Part shown: in pieces, positions 22,111 to 34,746 of the stretch | How the letters are laid out: every line of letters begins with the position of its first letter | Position numbering within the stretch: the first letter of the stretch is position 1 | Assembly: GCA_028551475.1 (NCBI GenBank) | Contig: CM052357.1 | Location: 7,549,931-7,613,930 of the forward strand | Direction of reading: 5' to 3' | DNA: 64,000 bases | From: Casuarina equisetifolia | Lineage: Eukaryota > Streptophyta > Magnoliopsida > Fagales > Casuarinaceae | Notes under the pieces: model-generated | Told to the model about the DNA's origin: nothing | What the model saw: only the letters and a program-made list of their open reading frames with translations | Databases searched by the model: none | Made by a program: the position numbers and the translations under genes

Positions 22111-24573
22111 GTAATAGTTGAAGTGAAATCAAAATTAGTAGTTATTATAACAAAAAAAAGTAGTTGATTATAAATTACTTATCCAATGATACAAACTACT
22201 AAACCTTGATTACTAAAAGGAAAAAATTAGTCATTTTAAGTGTAGACACATAGAACCTTAAAGTTTAGTTTTTTAAATGGTACATAAAGACAAACTAATG
22301 ATCTTGATGTTCTTTCACACTATTATTAACATAATATTTGATACTTTGTTTAATTTTTAAGTTACTATCATCACTTTATATTAAACAAAAATTAATAAGC
22401 CACACGTATGCATCTTTTATAGCCACTTTTGGTATACGGAACTTTATTTGCAATTTTATACATTAGACATTTTAAATTATTTCCGTCAAAACAAAATACA
22501 CTCTAACTTTGAAGTTATTAATGTTGGAATGAAACCCTATCTTGAAAAAAAGTGAACAAAAAATTATTTGTCGATTGGAAATGATATTTATATTGATTTA
22601 AAATATCTTAAGATTTTATAATTATTTTATTAGACTTACTAAAATATTATTTTGTAATTTTTTTCTTGTCTTGTTAATGTTACTTCTTATGAATCTTTTT
22701 ATTTTTATATTAAGAAAATATTTCTTCTTTCGACTATCAAGGTTCATTTATCCACTCTTCTTAGACAAAATTGACTTGCAAACAATTACCTAATTCCTCT
22801 TGAAATGTGCTCTATAGCTTGTAAATTATACTCTTAAAACATAGTTACAATTATTGAATGGTAACCAAATAGAACCTTTTCTTCAATAAATTTTGAAACA
22901 AAAAAACAATTTATTTATCATTTTATAAGAAATCTAGTTAGACTTTGTCAAAATCATGCATTCATGTACTACTTTGAACCTAACTAGATTATAACAATTT
23001 GTATAGTACAAAGATGAAGAAAAGAAAGCCATATAAGAAAGAAAAGAATATTAAACCAAAAAGTAAAGAGATAAGAAATTTTCTTTATTAATTTTGTATG
23101 GTTACAACTCTAACAAACAAGTGATATTAATAATATAACTGTTATGAAACTTATGAAAACACTTTCAACTTAGATAATCTTTTAATGTCTAGCCAACACT
23201 TTTTCGCGACAACATTCACAAAAAAGAACCTGTAAGGATACCTTCTTGGTTCACAAATACCTGAAACTAACAGCCTCGAATTCACAGGGTAGACCCACAA
23301 GAGAAGTGGTAGGCTGAGCGAGGAAAATAGCATGAATGTTTCTACAATCAATTTCAAAATACAAAACCTTATTCATATTTTGAAATTCACTCATTTTTTA
23401 ACTTCTTCTTGAAAGAAACAAACTCAAACTCAGTTTAGAAGCTAAGTGTTCATTAGACATCAATAATCAACATTTCCTTGGTACAATCCAAATCACAAAA
23501 TCCTTTCCAGGTTTGCTTGCTCTACTTGTGAGGGCTAAAGTATGCTTAGGTTATGACAAATCCTCCATTGGATCATAATTCGTGCTTCTTTACTTTTGGT
23601 ACTCTAAACACCGATTTGATGAATGGAATGATAAAATACATTAACAATTGCCGTAGTTTTTTGTTAGACACGAGTAACATGACCAAAATATGTTGTCCAT
23701 TCTGCTAGCATTATAACTTGTGTTATTCGTAGAGCAAGTCCACTCCATATTGTATGCTACTCGTCAACATTCACACCTTAAATCAACCACCCAAATTAAT
23801 TCTTCCAAGACACCGCATGACGTTCATGCAAGAAGGGCATAGTCCCACAAAACTACATCCCTTTCTTTCGTACCACGAAACGTCCCTTTTCACTCCCACA
23901 TTGCAAATTTGAGTACTTTAGGGTTGAACTACCCTAAAAAGCCACATAATCACCACTCCAATATATTTACATAAGAACCCAAACTAGGTCTTAGAAATGA
24001 TAACTTTCTCCTGAAAAATCCTTCAAGCTACCTTCAATTACACAAGATAGATTTGAAGGAACATAAGCAAATCGTCCTGCTTGTGATGCAACCAAAAAGA
24101 AAATTTACTAGTGTATCATATACTACACATCAACATAATTCCTTTGTTTTGGATATACCCACTTCATCAAACATAAATTAAAGCTTAGAAGGCCCCAATT
24201 ACAAAGATATTCTAACATCAAAACACTTTATCAAAGTCACCAGAAATAGTACTTAGTCATTATGTTGAACTTGAAGAAGATACAAAGCTTATCAGCACTT
24301 ACTCAGCTAAATGCAGCAATAAGGGTAAGTATGATAACCACATAAATGACTACTTGTATAACACCCGTTCCACTTTTCTTGTATCCTTAATATACAGTGC
24401 GTCAAACAACTCAAAATCCTTATATTGGACACAGTAAATTGAATTAATGTCAATCATGGCAATCCACATATTCACAAACAATTTCCACTTCCATCTTCCA
24501 TGGCGATTTGTATCATGAATTCGGATTTCTCTTACAAATAAAGTAACAGCAACAGTTCTTGGTATTCATTGGA
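22111..24573. other. sequence between DC1 copy 2 and LSD1 stop codon
   Basis: AT-rich sequence with no recognisable coding family. The 200-300 bases just below 24574 should contain the 3' untranslated region of the reverse-strand LSD1 gene. About 2.9 kb (22111-24997) has no counterpart in cassette 1. Confidence 0.55.
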
Positions 24574-27500
24574 TTACTTTTTGCCTGTAGTGACCCCAAC
24601 AACAACATTGCTCACCTGTCACATTCAGAATCTTATCAGCACTTCTTTCTTGCTCATAAAAATGAAAGGATATGGGGTTTCTTGCTTTATTATTGGGCTT
24701 GAATTAAAACAGAAACAGTTTATGGTACTTACCAATTTGCCACTTTCATCCACGGACATAGGATTCTCAACCACTACAGTTTGGCTCTGAGAATGAGGCG
24801 TTGACTGCAGGAAAAACAAGAAAGAGTAACAAACATATAAGCACATCAAGAAAAAATAGCAAATTATAAAGCTTACTGATGGTTAATCAGCGAACAAAGA
24901 AAAAAAAGAAGAGGAAGGAGATGACAGTACGCTTACAGTTGAAGTGGTGGGTATTGTTCCTGAGTTGGCTGATCCATTAGGTCTATGCACAGGAATCGGA
25001 ACCCTCGAATTGGCAATCTGTGAGACATATTATAAAGTGTGAGAGAAAAAGACAGCATTCACCATGAATTCACAGAGGAAACATGCAAACACTACAGAAA
25101 AACCAACAAAAAAATAAAGGGACTTAAGTATGATAAATCACCCCAGTTTACTAGTATTTACATTAAGCCTTTGCACAGATTCATAATTACAAATAACAGG
25201 TTATATTCATTTGCATGCATGTATCTAAGCCGTAAGCTACCCAAAAAAAATAAATGCAAGATATGCTTCATTGCATTGCTAAACTCAGTAAGCACACTAT
25301 AGTCTACAGGTTTCACAATCAAATACTACAAAAATGTCTTCTTTTTTTGAAAGAAGAAGAAATAGAGAGAGAATTCAGCGAATAGGAAGCTCACTACAAA
25401 GTACTAAAGCACAAACCTCCATCAAATCACATTTTTAATTTTTCACAGCGAAATTGAGAAGTAAGAAGGAAATTCTGGGAGCATAAATGAGAACCAAAAC
25501 AAATGATAAGTAGCAGCTGCCTTGATCAAGAGAGGATACAATAAATTAATACTTACACCAACATTAGTCACATAATGACAGACTGCACATTTAACAGATG
25601 GAGCTCCATATGGATACATGAGTGTTGTTCGGCAGTTCCCACAACTGACATGGGCAAACTGGCTGGCTACTTTCCAGAGTCACAAAAGCCAAAACAGGAA
25701 AAGGTAAGTAAACAAGCAGAAGGAAAAAATTATAAGGCGCACAAAAGGATATTATTACAATTTGTGTGCTGAGACAATGAATAGAGTTATAAAAGATGAC
25801 TATACAAGAAACTGATGAAACCAGACTAAATTCACTTGCAGGCTATGAAACATTTGAGACATTACCAAGGGCAGTTTACTATTTGGTAGCAGATTTCAGT
25901 GTTTTTTTCTAAAAAACTTGACTTCTAAAGACGGGCAGGAAGGGAGTCTATAAAAGAAAAGACCAATTGGTCACTGGACTAACTGCGAGCCACATGTTTC
26001 TATGCCCTTGTTTTGGAGTACAAAGAATTGAAACTGAAATCATTAGAGCTAAAATAAAACCAATATGTCCTAAAAAGGTAGCGCTTTAAAAAATTCTCTA
26101 CTCTAAATTAAAATTAAAAAAAAGGTTATTAAACTTTATACAAGGTAACTTGACACAAGGTTATTAAACTTTATATAAAGAAACTTTCCAGGTAGATCCT
26201 GGAAGTTGATTATACGGTTCTGCAGAAAGACCATAAATACAGAAGCAGATAAGTCTATGTGCACAAAGATTGTATAAACACATCAAAATATTTCCCATTT
26301 AGCATAGAATTTCTAGTCACTGTAACGAGAATAACTTCTTTCCTCAGTGAAAGAATTGGACAACAAGACGAGTCATCCTCCATATTGCAGAACACAAGAT
26401 TCGGACATTATACTGGTCTGGTTGATCAGAACAAGATTTCCAATTTCATGACATCCTGATTTGCGCATTCCCTAATCCAAAGGAGCTCAAATATTGTACC
26501 TGGCGCAAGATTCACTGTGTGGCAACAAGAGCATCTCACACTTGTTGCCCCGCGTGTATACATCAACAATGTCCTACAGCCTCCACATATAAGTTGAGCT
26601 ATTTCTGTCCCTGTAAGGATAAGGGCATAAACTTAGGCAATTGAACATAAAAACTCTCCAACCATATGCTTATACTACATATTAAAAGAAAAAAAAGTCC
26701 AACCAGTGTCGGGCCCAAGCTATTGCATTAGTACCTGATCCCAAATATAAGTAAATAATGCTTTGCACATTTTCAGACACATTCAATAAATCCCTCCATG
26801 ACTATAGAAGCTGGGAACTACAATATCAATCTCCCTTTGTTTCACATTGAATGTTCTAGAATACTCACACAACTTAATACAATGGCTTAATAAACGTGAT
26901 TCAATTCTTCTGATTTATGATGCAAGCCAATGTCATCCATCAGAAAACACAAGCTGCCTAAGAATAAACAGAGCAAGTATTATTTTCAGCAAACCGAGGT
27001 CATCAGAAAAACAGTGACATGACTCATTATGATTCGGATGAAAACACCTGCTATGGCACCAAATAGATAATTACTGATGTCACTCGCTAGCATGCCAAGG
27101 TGTTAGTTATGACAACTATGCCTCAAAAGTATAAGTATGAGAAAAAAAATTGCAAGAATCTGACCTTTAAGTAACCAAAGTAGAAAATCTGTTACTGATG
27201 TCAAGAACCAAGCATGAAGAGCCATTGTATGACTCGGATGATTTGAGTTCTTTTCTCTTTGTCCATTGGAATTATATTTTTAAGATGAAATTCAAAAAAT
27301 TCTTTGATGTTACTAACTCAGAGATCCAAATAGCTGATGACACACATGCTACATGACTGGGAGGAGTTATGACAAAGACAAAGCAGTTTGGCGTAATCAT
27401 GGATTAAGTAGGAATGTTCAATTAATGACAATCTCAGAGGTCAATGTCTTTGGGAAGGTTAGCAAGGAGTAAGCCATGTGAAAATCAAACAAAATTGACT

Positions 27501-29664
27501 GTGGATAGATGCCTAAGCACAAATTAAGGCATTTGTTCGCTCCTTTTTTCCTGTTTACTAGAAGTTATTTGAGCATTCTTAACTTTCACACATTTAACTA
27601 ATCTTCAATACTGCAGACAAGAAGAACCTCAGTATGTTATCTATTTGATTTCATACAATCAAACATTTCCCTCCAATTGGCATTCATATTCAATAAAGTA
27701 AAAGAGCATAAGAAAAACTTCCTAATCATGTGGTCTAATGAACATTCTAAGTATTTTATTGTTGGAGTAAAATTCTTTTGCTGATCATTCACTTTGTGCC
27801 ATGTAGCTAATCACCAATACCATCTTCACTCCCTTATGTTGTAATTTTGAATGGTAGAATTATAAATAGAAAGGCAAAAAATGTAGTTTTCCTTCTATTA
27901 GATCTGGTTCACTTTCAAACAAGAATCATGTTTCCCTTCTAGAAAAGGATAAGAAATTAAAGAAATGAGAACTCATATTCTAAAAAAGTGGACATATGTT
28001 ATGGAACATCTCAACAAGGGGGGAAAAAACATTTAAAATGGCACAAGTAAATAAATTCCAGAAATCCAACGCACAAACTAGCTGCATAGAAAATTCTCTT
28101 TGAAAACAAAGCACTTTCAAGTTTCAGATTCAAAAGTTACTCTAACAGTCGCAAAGAACCAATATAATTATCAGGAATGGAACCATACTCAGCATATCAT
28201 TCAAACTATTTTCTGGCTACACTTGATAAGGTGATCGTACGAACAAAGGAAGGGGCAAGCACCCATGGAAAAGGAAATCACTTATTTAAGTTAATGTTTT
28301 GCTTCTATAATAAAAAAACAATGGCTAGCAGAAGGCATTCCTTCTGGGCCAATTAACCATCTGTAGCCCAGAAGTATTTGATTCCATCTTAGTTGCTAGT
28401 GATTTAAATGCATATGAATCATATGGGGGCATCATTCTCGCCTCAGGATGGCTACATAGATTCTCCAAATTCAGCCAGTTTGGGCAGCTCCTTCTTCCTC
28501 CTCTTACTTCAAAATTAGCACCAATAACAAACTTGTGCTGACAATGTCAAATGTTATTAAATAATCTTTCGAGCATTCTTATCACAAAGCAATTAGATAA
28601 TCTTGTTTTGGGTAGACTAAAGTTTAAATTACTAAAGGTAGGTTTGCCCATGGTTTTTTATGTCTTAAGGTGAAATTTCTTTTATGTAACATAGATTTAA
28701 AGTATTTCCTACATTTGTAGAAATGATCTCAATAAAGTCCACCTATGAAAATAAATTGTTTGGCAAATATTTTTAAAATACATTTATGTTTTCAGGAAGA
28801 GAAAAACATGGTTATCTTCATAAAAACACGAACTTTCTCTAGAACCTATCTTGCTCATTAAAAAATTAAAAAATTAAAAATAAAATTGGCCACCTCTAAC
28901 CTGTCATAGCAGACAAGTGGCTACTGCTATCTGACAAAAAATCTGCCATGTCACCCTTTCTTTCCTCGGAGGTAGCTATGCATATATTTCTCAATTTTCT
29001 AGGGCTAATAAAGTCAGTATACTCTAAAGTTTTCTATGAGAATGTTTGAAATTTTCTTCTAAAAATGAGTATTTTAAAAACTGTTTTTGTTATGTTTTCT
29101 AAGAACTATTTTGTAATTTGCTTTCTGTAAGCATTTGTGTTTTGAACTTCAAAAGTTAGCAATCAGTAAACATTTTAGAAATAAATAATAATAACTAATT
29201 TTGAAGCCGCCATCAAACATGACCTAAGGTTTTTGCCTCAATATTCTTCAACTTCTTATAACCTTTTGAGTTTAAATTACTTTCACCAGTCATCATCAAA
29301 CATCAGTAAAATCCGCATTATAAATTACCACAATGCACAGGTTTTAAATTGAAAAGGCCACATTAAGCTTATACATTCTAAGGCATGAACCACTTTGGAC
29401 ATATGGGGTTCCACATATTTGACTCGACCAAGAGTGAACCTTTCAAATCAAGCTTCGAAAAGGTAACAAGAAAGTTGGATAAGTGAGTAAAACCATGACA
29501 CATAAATGCTTGTATTTGAAATGAGGAGAAAGGACACTAAGAAAGAAAATACCAGGAGAAGGGACTGGCGTTACTGCATTGCACAATGCACAACAGACAT
29601 TTGTAGCTCCTCCGGGATAAAGAAGAATACTCCTACAGCCATTACACACAAGCTGGCTCTGCAT
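24574..29664 (-). CDS. LSD1: LSD1-type zinc-finger protein (cell-death regulator)
   Basis: Six coding exons join cleanly with AG acceptors and GT donors: 29553-29664, 26500-26610, 25557-25669, 24937-25017, 24733-24804 and 24574-24615 (531 nt, 176 residues). Three LSD1 fingers of the form CxxCRxxLxYxxGAxxVxCxxC use Cys 7/10/25/28, 46/49/64/67 and 84/87/102/105. The C-terminus carries [16 protein letters not shown] and [10 protein letters not shown], hallmarks of Arabidopsis LSD1 rather than the LOL paralogues. LSD1 is a nucleo-cytoplasmic negative regulator of superoxide-triggered cell death that binds bZIP10 and metacaspase. Oddity: finger 1 has YPGGA where the family usually has YPRGA. The exon 3 acceptor (GAAAG or TAG three bases on) is uncertain by one residue. 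The leader is split by introns, one of 2.9 kb. Confidence 0.93.
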
Positions 29665-30440
29665 AGCTGCAATTTCAAACAAAACCATATCATGAGACCA
29701 GAGTCTACAAGGGCACTATTTCCAGTCTACTACAAATGAACCACTTCAAACAATGGGTTCACCCTCCAAAAAACTTCCCTATCTTCCCCTCTACCCTCCC
29801 TCCCCAGCTCCACAATGGCTCAATGAAATATTTTGAGCATATAACAAGAGATATCAAACAAAGCAAGGACAAAAGACAATAAAATCCATGAAAAGTTTCA
29901 GGCAAATCATAAGAGATACTGAAGAAACCAGGAACTGAAGACTATTAAGTTCATGACTTTACTTTTAGCAGCAAGATTTAGGCACAAGGACAAACAAAAA
30001 TAAAGGAAAATGTAGCCTAGCACAAGACGCAATCCAAATCAGGGACTAGCACCAAGACGGGCTGACATATGAGTAATCCATAACATCATTATAATTAGAG
30101 GCACCGTCAAGAAGGGATTTGACATTAATCCCTTACTTCTCACAAAATAGACGCATTTAAATGTCCACATACATGTATATGAAGCCTAGTGTGAAAGTGA
30201 TGCTTTGTGAAGATTAGTATAGTTCCCTGGAGGAGAATTTCTCCCAAGCATAAACCATTTTTAATCTCATAATCAAGTGAAGGTTCAATGACAAGCAGCA
30301 ACCAACAATTGGTTTAGAAATATAACAAGGCTGTTATTTAGTGGTACAAATTAAGTGAAGTACCAACAACAAATGACAACAAAAACAAAGGTTTTGGAAT
30401 CCAACAAATCTATTATCATCTGAAAGTTCATAAACTGTCC

Positions 30441-30466
30441 ATCATCATCATCATCATCATCATCAT
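30441..30466. repeat. (ATC)n microsatellite
   Basis: Eight to nine uninterrupted ATC units inside the 2.9-kb leader intron of the LSD1 gene. Confidence 0.9.
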
Positions 30467-32604
30467 AAAATCAGTCAATTTCGTAGGTCAGTAAACCTTT
30501 CAACTCATGACCATAATGTGGTCATGTTTTTCCTAGAGAAGGAAGTGCCACTTGATCTAAGAGACGGAAACTAAACAGATGGTAGTGAGAGTGTCCATCA
30601 ATTGGGCAAAATTTAATTCGTACTGAGCACATAAAACCACTCAAACAAATCATTTTCCATAACTGAACCTACATATTCGTCCTGTATCATATCAGCTGAT
30701 TCTCTCACCAGAAAGTATTGACTGGTTTCAGCAGGACTAATTTGGAAGTCGCATTTCCCCTTCATGAAGCCTCTTTATTTCCCTTTGCTTGCATATTTCA
30801 AATCTGTCTTACCCATTTTTTATTCCGCAGGATTCCCCAAGCCTTTGCAGTTCATTTGTTCTCTTCTATTGATTTTCGTTTCAACAAAAGCTATAGGAAA
30901 AAAAAAATAAAGTAAAAAGATATAGGAAAACAAAATGACCACATTCCAAGTTGAAACCAACATATACCTAAAAGGACAAGGATTTGATAACAGATAATGT
31001 AGGAGAGAATCTCGTTATATCCCCCTCTGGGTTTCAATTTCAAGGAATTCCAAAGCCTTGTGCTGCTCTTCTGGTGTACCAAGTTCGAATATCATGCCAT
31101 TTCTTTAGGCAACACAAGACCATGAGACATGTATATGGATGACACTATTTCTTGTAGTTTACTGCCGTGCTGTAAGAGCAAAGCTACTAGAAACAGGATC
31201 AACAAATCCTTGTGGAAAGCAGTTTACGCAAGGCATTCTGGGGAATGTATACCACAATGTCTTGCAGGGAAGAAGCCTAAAGAAAATGATTTAATATTAT
31301 CATCACAACCAAACTGGTAAGTGCACTCCATTTGAGAATGGGACCAAATATCAAAATAAATCCAAAAAGGATAAACAAGAGAAAAGGAGACAGCTGAGTA
31401 GCTCAAGTCCATCCATGATGAAGTGAGGAAACAGAATGAACATAGTAAAGGCAAACACAGTAAGGTTGTTCTTGAAGTGGTAGACATGTTGTGGATGGAT
31501 CTTCAACAGGATAGGGTTCCATTTGGTCTTTAGGAAGAGACAACGATGAGAAAGTTGGTCCTTCACGTGAGAGGATAATGATACTGCAGACCAGCTGGAC
31601 TTCCAAGTGATCTTAAGACCTGTTGATGTTAACCACCTGATTCTATGCAACTTCGGGAGCAGGGATGAAAACAACTCGAGATTGAGTTTTCCAGAACCAA
31701 GGGAGAGTGATGCAGTGAACTATTTATGGTTCCCAGCAGACTATAACTTAGACTTGTTAAGGCAGTTATGCTATTAAGCAACTGTTTGGTAGTTAGTACT
31801 GGAGTTATGGCGATCACTAAACATAATCTGACATTTGACCGCATGTTCTTGGAGTAGGAAGCATTTACCATCCAAGATATCATACATCTGTTAGGGAGAA
31901 TTATAATCTCAGCATAATATGGGCTTGCGTCTTTTTATCTACTTCTTGTATCTCTTCATTCCTGATCTCAATGATTTCCAACAGGGACTAGAGGAGACGT
32001 AGGATGCATGAGTTTGGCATTGGACTGGAGATATAGTCACACCAATATGAATTTGATTTATATCCTTTGCTAATTTTGAGGCAGACTATGGCCGAGTTGA
32101 GGGGGGAGAACAGGTCAACATTCTCTATCAGTGCTCAAGGTGTCTTTCTTGTTTCTTTTAGTCCAAACAGATGCTGTCCTTTATTATGCCATTTTGGAGG
32201 ATACCTGATTCCTCTCCACCTTTTCCACTTCTAGAACTACACCCGAAAATTCGTGCTTGTTGAATAATTAAAAATCAGTCATACACATCCAGAGAAGTAA
32301 AATCTCGATTTCATTGCTAGTATCGACTCCATGATAACAAGACTTCGTTAAAAAATAACGTGCAAACAACTAATAAACATTGTACCTAGCCCAATAAGGG
32401 ATTTAAAGTCGCTCTTACATTTTTATCCATATCAAACAGAACATATAGTGCAAAAAAAAATGGGTGGAAAAAAGAGCAAGACAAAATAATTAATCTCAAA
32501 GGCAGAATCAATAAAGAGAAGCTCGAAATTGCTATCGGACAACTTGATGCACAACTGCAAAATTACAGAACAAAAAACGAGATTAACCAAAATTCATGAG
32601 TTAC

Positions 32605-32695
32605 CTGGTTTGCTTCAAAAAAACCGGCGCCTCGATCGTTACAAGTACTCCAGTAATATTTTCTGTGTAATACAAGCTAAAATTTGAGGTTTTTC
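32605..32695 (-). other. LSD1: LSD1 5' leader exon 2
   Basis: On the minus strand a TTTTTTTCTTCAG acceptor precedes 91 bases ending in AACCAG and a GTAACT donor. No ATG lies inside. It fits as an untranslated exon joined to the coding exon at 29666, whose acceptor lies two bases before the start codon. Confidence 0.6.
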
Positions 32696-32836
32696 CTGAA
32701 GAAAAAAATAAAAAAGAGAATCACTCAAGACCTAAAAAGGACGAAATCCCTAAATCATTCGAGAAAATTAACAAATATAAGGTCAAACAAGAAAATAAAA
32801 GGCAACTGTTATATCGTTATTAAAGATTAATAATAC

Positions 32837-32940
32837 CTGAAAGCACCGCAAGAAATGACGGATTTGAAGAGATCCGGCAGAGAAGCACAGCGGGCTTGGA
32901 TCGAAGCGAGTAATCGGTCGTTGTTTTTTTTTTTGTTTTT
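32837..32940 (-). other. LSD1: LSD1 5' leader exon 1 (start approximate)
   Basis: The minus-strand sequence ends in GGTGCTTTCAG with a GTATTA donor at 32836. The upstream limit is a guess, because the transcription start lies somewhere near the poly-T run at 32925-32950 and no clear TATA element is seen. Confidence 0.45.
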
Positions 32941-33656
32941 TTTTTTTTTTAATCTGCCTCTTTTTGTACGTAGGGAAATCAGGACGCGGTCTGGTCAAGG
33001 ATAGAACAGAGAAGAAACGATAGAATGTTTACTTTGGTATTTAAGATTTACCCCGTGACGAATGCATGATCCTTTGTCCTTCCTCTTTGGATTGGGTTTA
33101 GGATTTGCCCCTTGGAATCTTTCCCCAAGAGAAGTAGACGGAAAACCTCTTTATGCTTCGATAAATATTTACCAACCTAGTCCTCCACTTTTGGGGTATT
33201 AATGTTTCCCCAATTTTTTTAATGCCCCCGCTTTTTTCATGTTTTTTCAAAAACACGCCCTCTTTATCTCTTCCCTTGCATCCTCTTAATTATAAAGCTA
33301 GCATTAATTTTAGTTATTTTTGTTATTGTATTCTAAAACTGGATTGAAAAGAGAAACAGAAAAAGATATTGAGGCTTTAGTTACGTTCTTATGCAAGGGA
33401 CAGTGATTCATGTATATATACTTTCAGAAAATAAAATAAAATAAAATAAAATAAAATCTCGAATTAAGCCACTGATAAGGGGAATTTGATTGATTATAAC
33501 TCATTTATCACTTACTTTTGAGATACAAACCAAATAGTTAAACAAGAAAGGGCTTCTACAATGAATATATATATATGTATTCTCCTCTGCTACATAATTC
33601 AAGTTGCACTTAAATCTAAATTTACAGTAAATATACTTTGCTTTTCCAAATCGTCA
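32941..33656. other. intergenic: LSD1 promoter and VPS2.2 3' region
   Basis: About 0.7 kb between two reverse-strand genes. It should hold the LSD1 promoter and the 3' untranslated region of VPS2.2. An (AAAAT)n microsatellite lies at 33428-33462. No reading frame of interest. Confidence 0.6.
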
Positions 33657-34710
33657 TCAGATGCGTCGAAGAGAGGCCAACCTCTTCTCAAGATCCTCAA
33701 CATCAGAAGATTCAGACCTGCGCAGGAGGGAATAGGTGAGCTAAGAAAAATATAAAGCAAAGGACATGAAAGAGAAAGACATGGCCCTCCTCCTTCACAT
33801 GCTTCACGAGAAATCTTCCAATACTTCAGCTGGCAGTGAACTTGTAGGTACAAACCAGTTACACCCACTTATTACCTATTTATGACAATCCTATGTTATA
33901 TTTTGGAGATTCTAGATAACATAAACCATGTCGTTTTTCACTGATTAAAACTACTGTTGCAGTGTCCTTGCTGACTTGAACAGGAAAGACGTAAAAGAAG
34001 AACATAAGATACAACCAATCAAAGTAACATATTATGGTGCCAAAGCATAGGCATCGCTGCAGATGTTCTTAATCTAAAACAGGCAACCAAAAAATATGTG
34101 ACCATCCATACCTAGTAACCACATTTTCAGTGGTCCTTGTTGCAATCCGGCCTTTGGGAGCTGAAGATAACTGTTAACAGATGACAGAATCAAACAATTG
34201 CTCAGTTTACGTTATCCAGAACAGCAAAAAGAACAGGAGAGAGATAAATTAGGCAATACAAGACTATCATAGAGAAACAAACCTGGGATGCAATATCGAC
34301 ACCAATCTCATCGAGCACCTAAATAGAAATCATAGATATTAGATAAAAGGGGCAGGGAATTCAATAGGAGAACATCAGAAAGCAAAAGGTCAAGCTGACG
34401 ATATTCCACCTGGTTTGTGAGCTCCTCTGTTTCCTCTTCTGCCTCATCTTTGTCCAAAGTTTCATCTATAGACTCTGACATCATCTCTATCTGCATTAAA
34501 AACAACATGATATAAAATAAATATTACAAGAACACACATTATAGAATGAAGCAAATACAATGACAATATTCTGACAATGACATTTTTCTGCACAAAAAAA
34601 GGGTAGAAGTCTCTTGCCATAATGACTTTTAAGCTGTTGCATGTAAGGACACTTCTTTGATGGCCAGGAAAGGTATGTAAGCAAGATTTTTAGAGGAGTA
34701 AATGGGGAAA

Positions 34711-34746
<36 letters not shown>

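Noticed and set aside
24569-24849. Forward and reverse frames around 24.6-24.85 kb as separate genes
   Set aside because: The reverse frame is LSD1 exon 5 read into its introns. The forward frame is its shadow.
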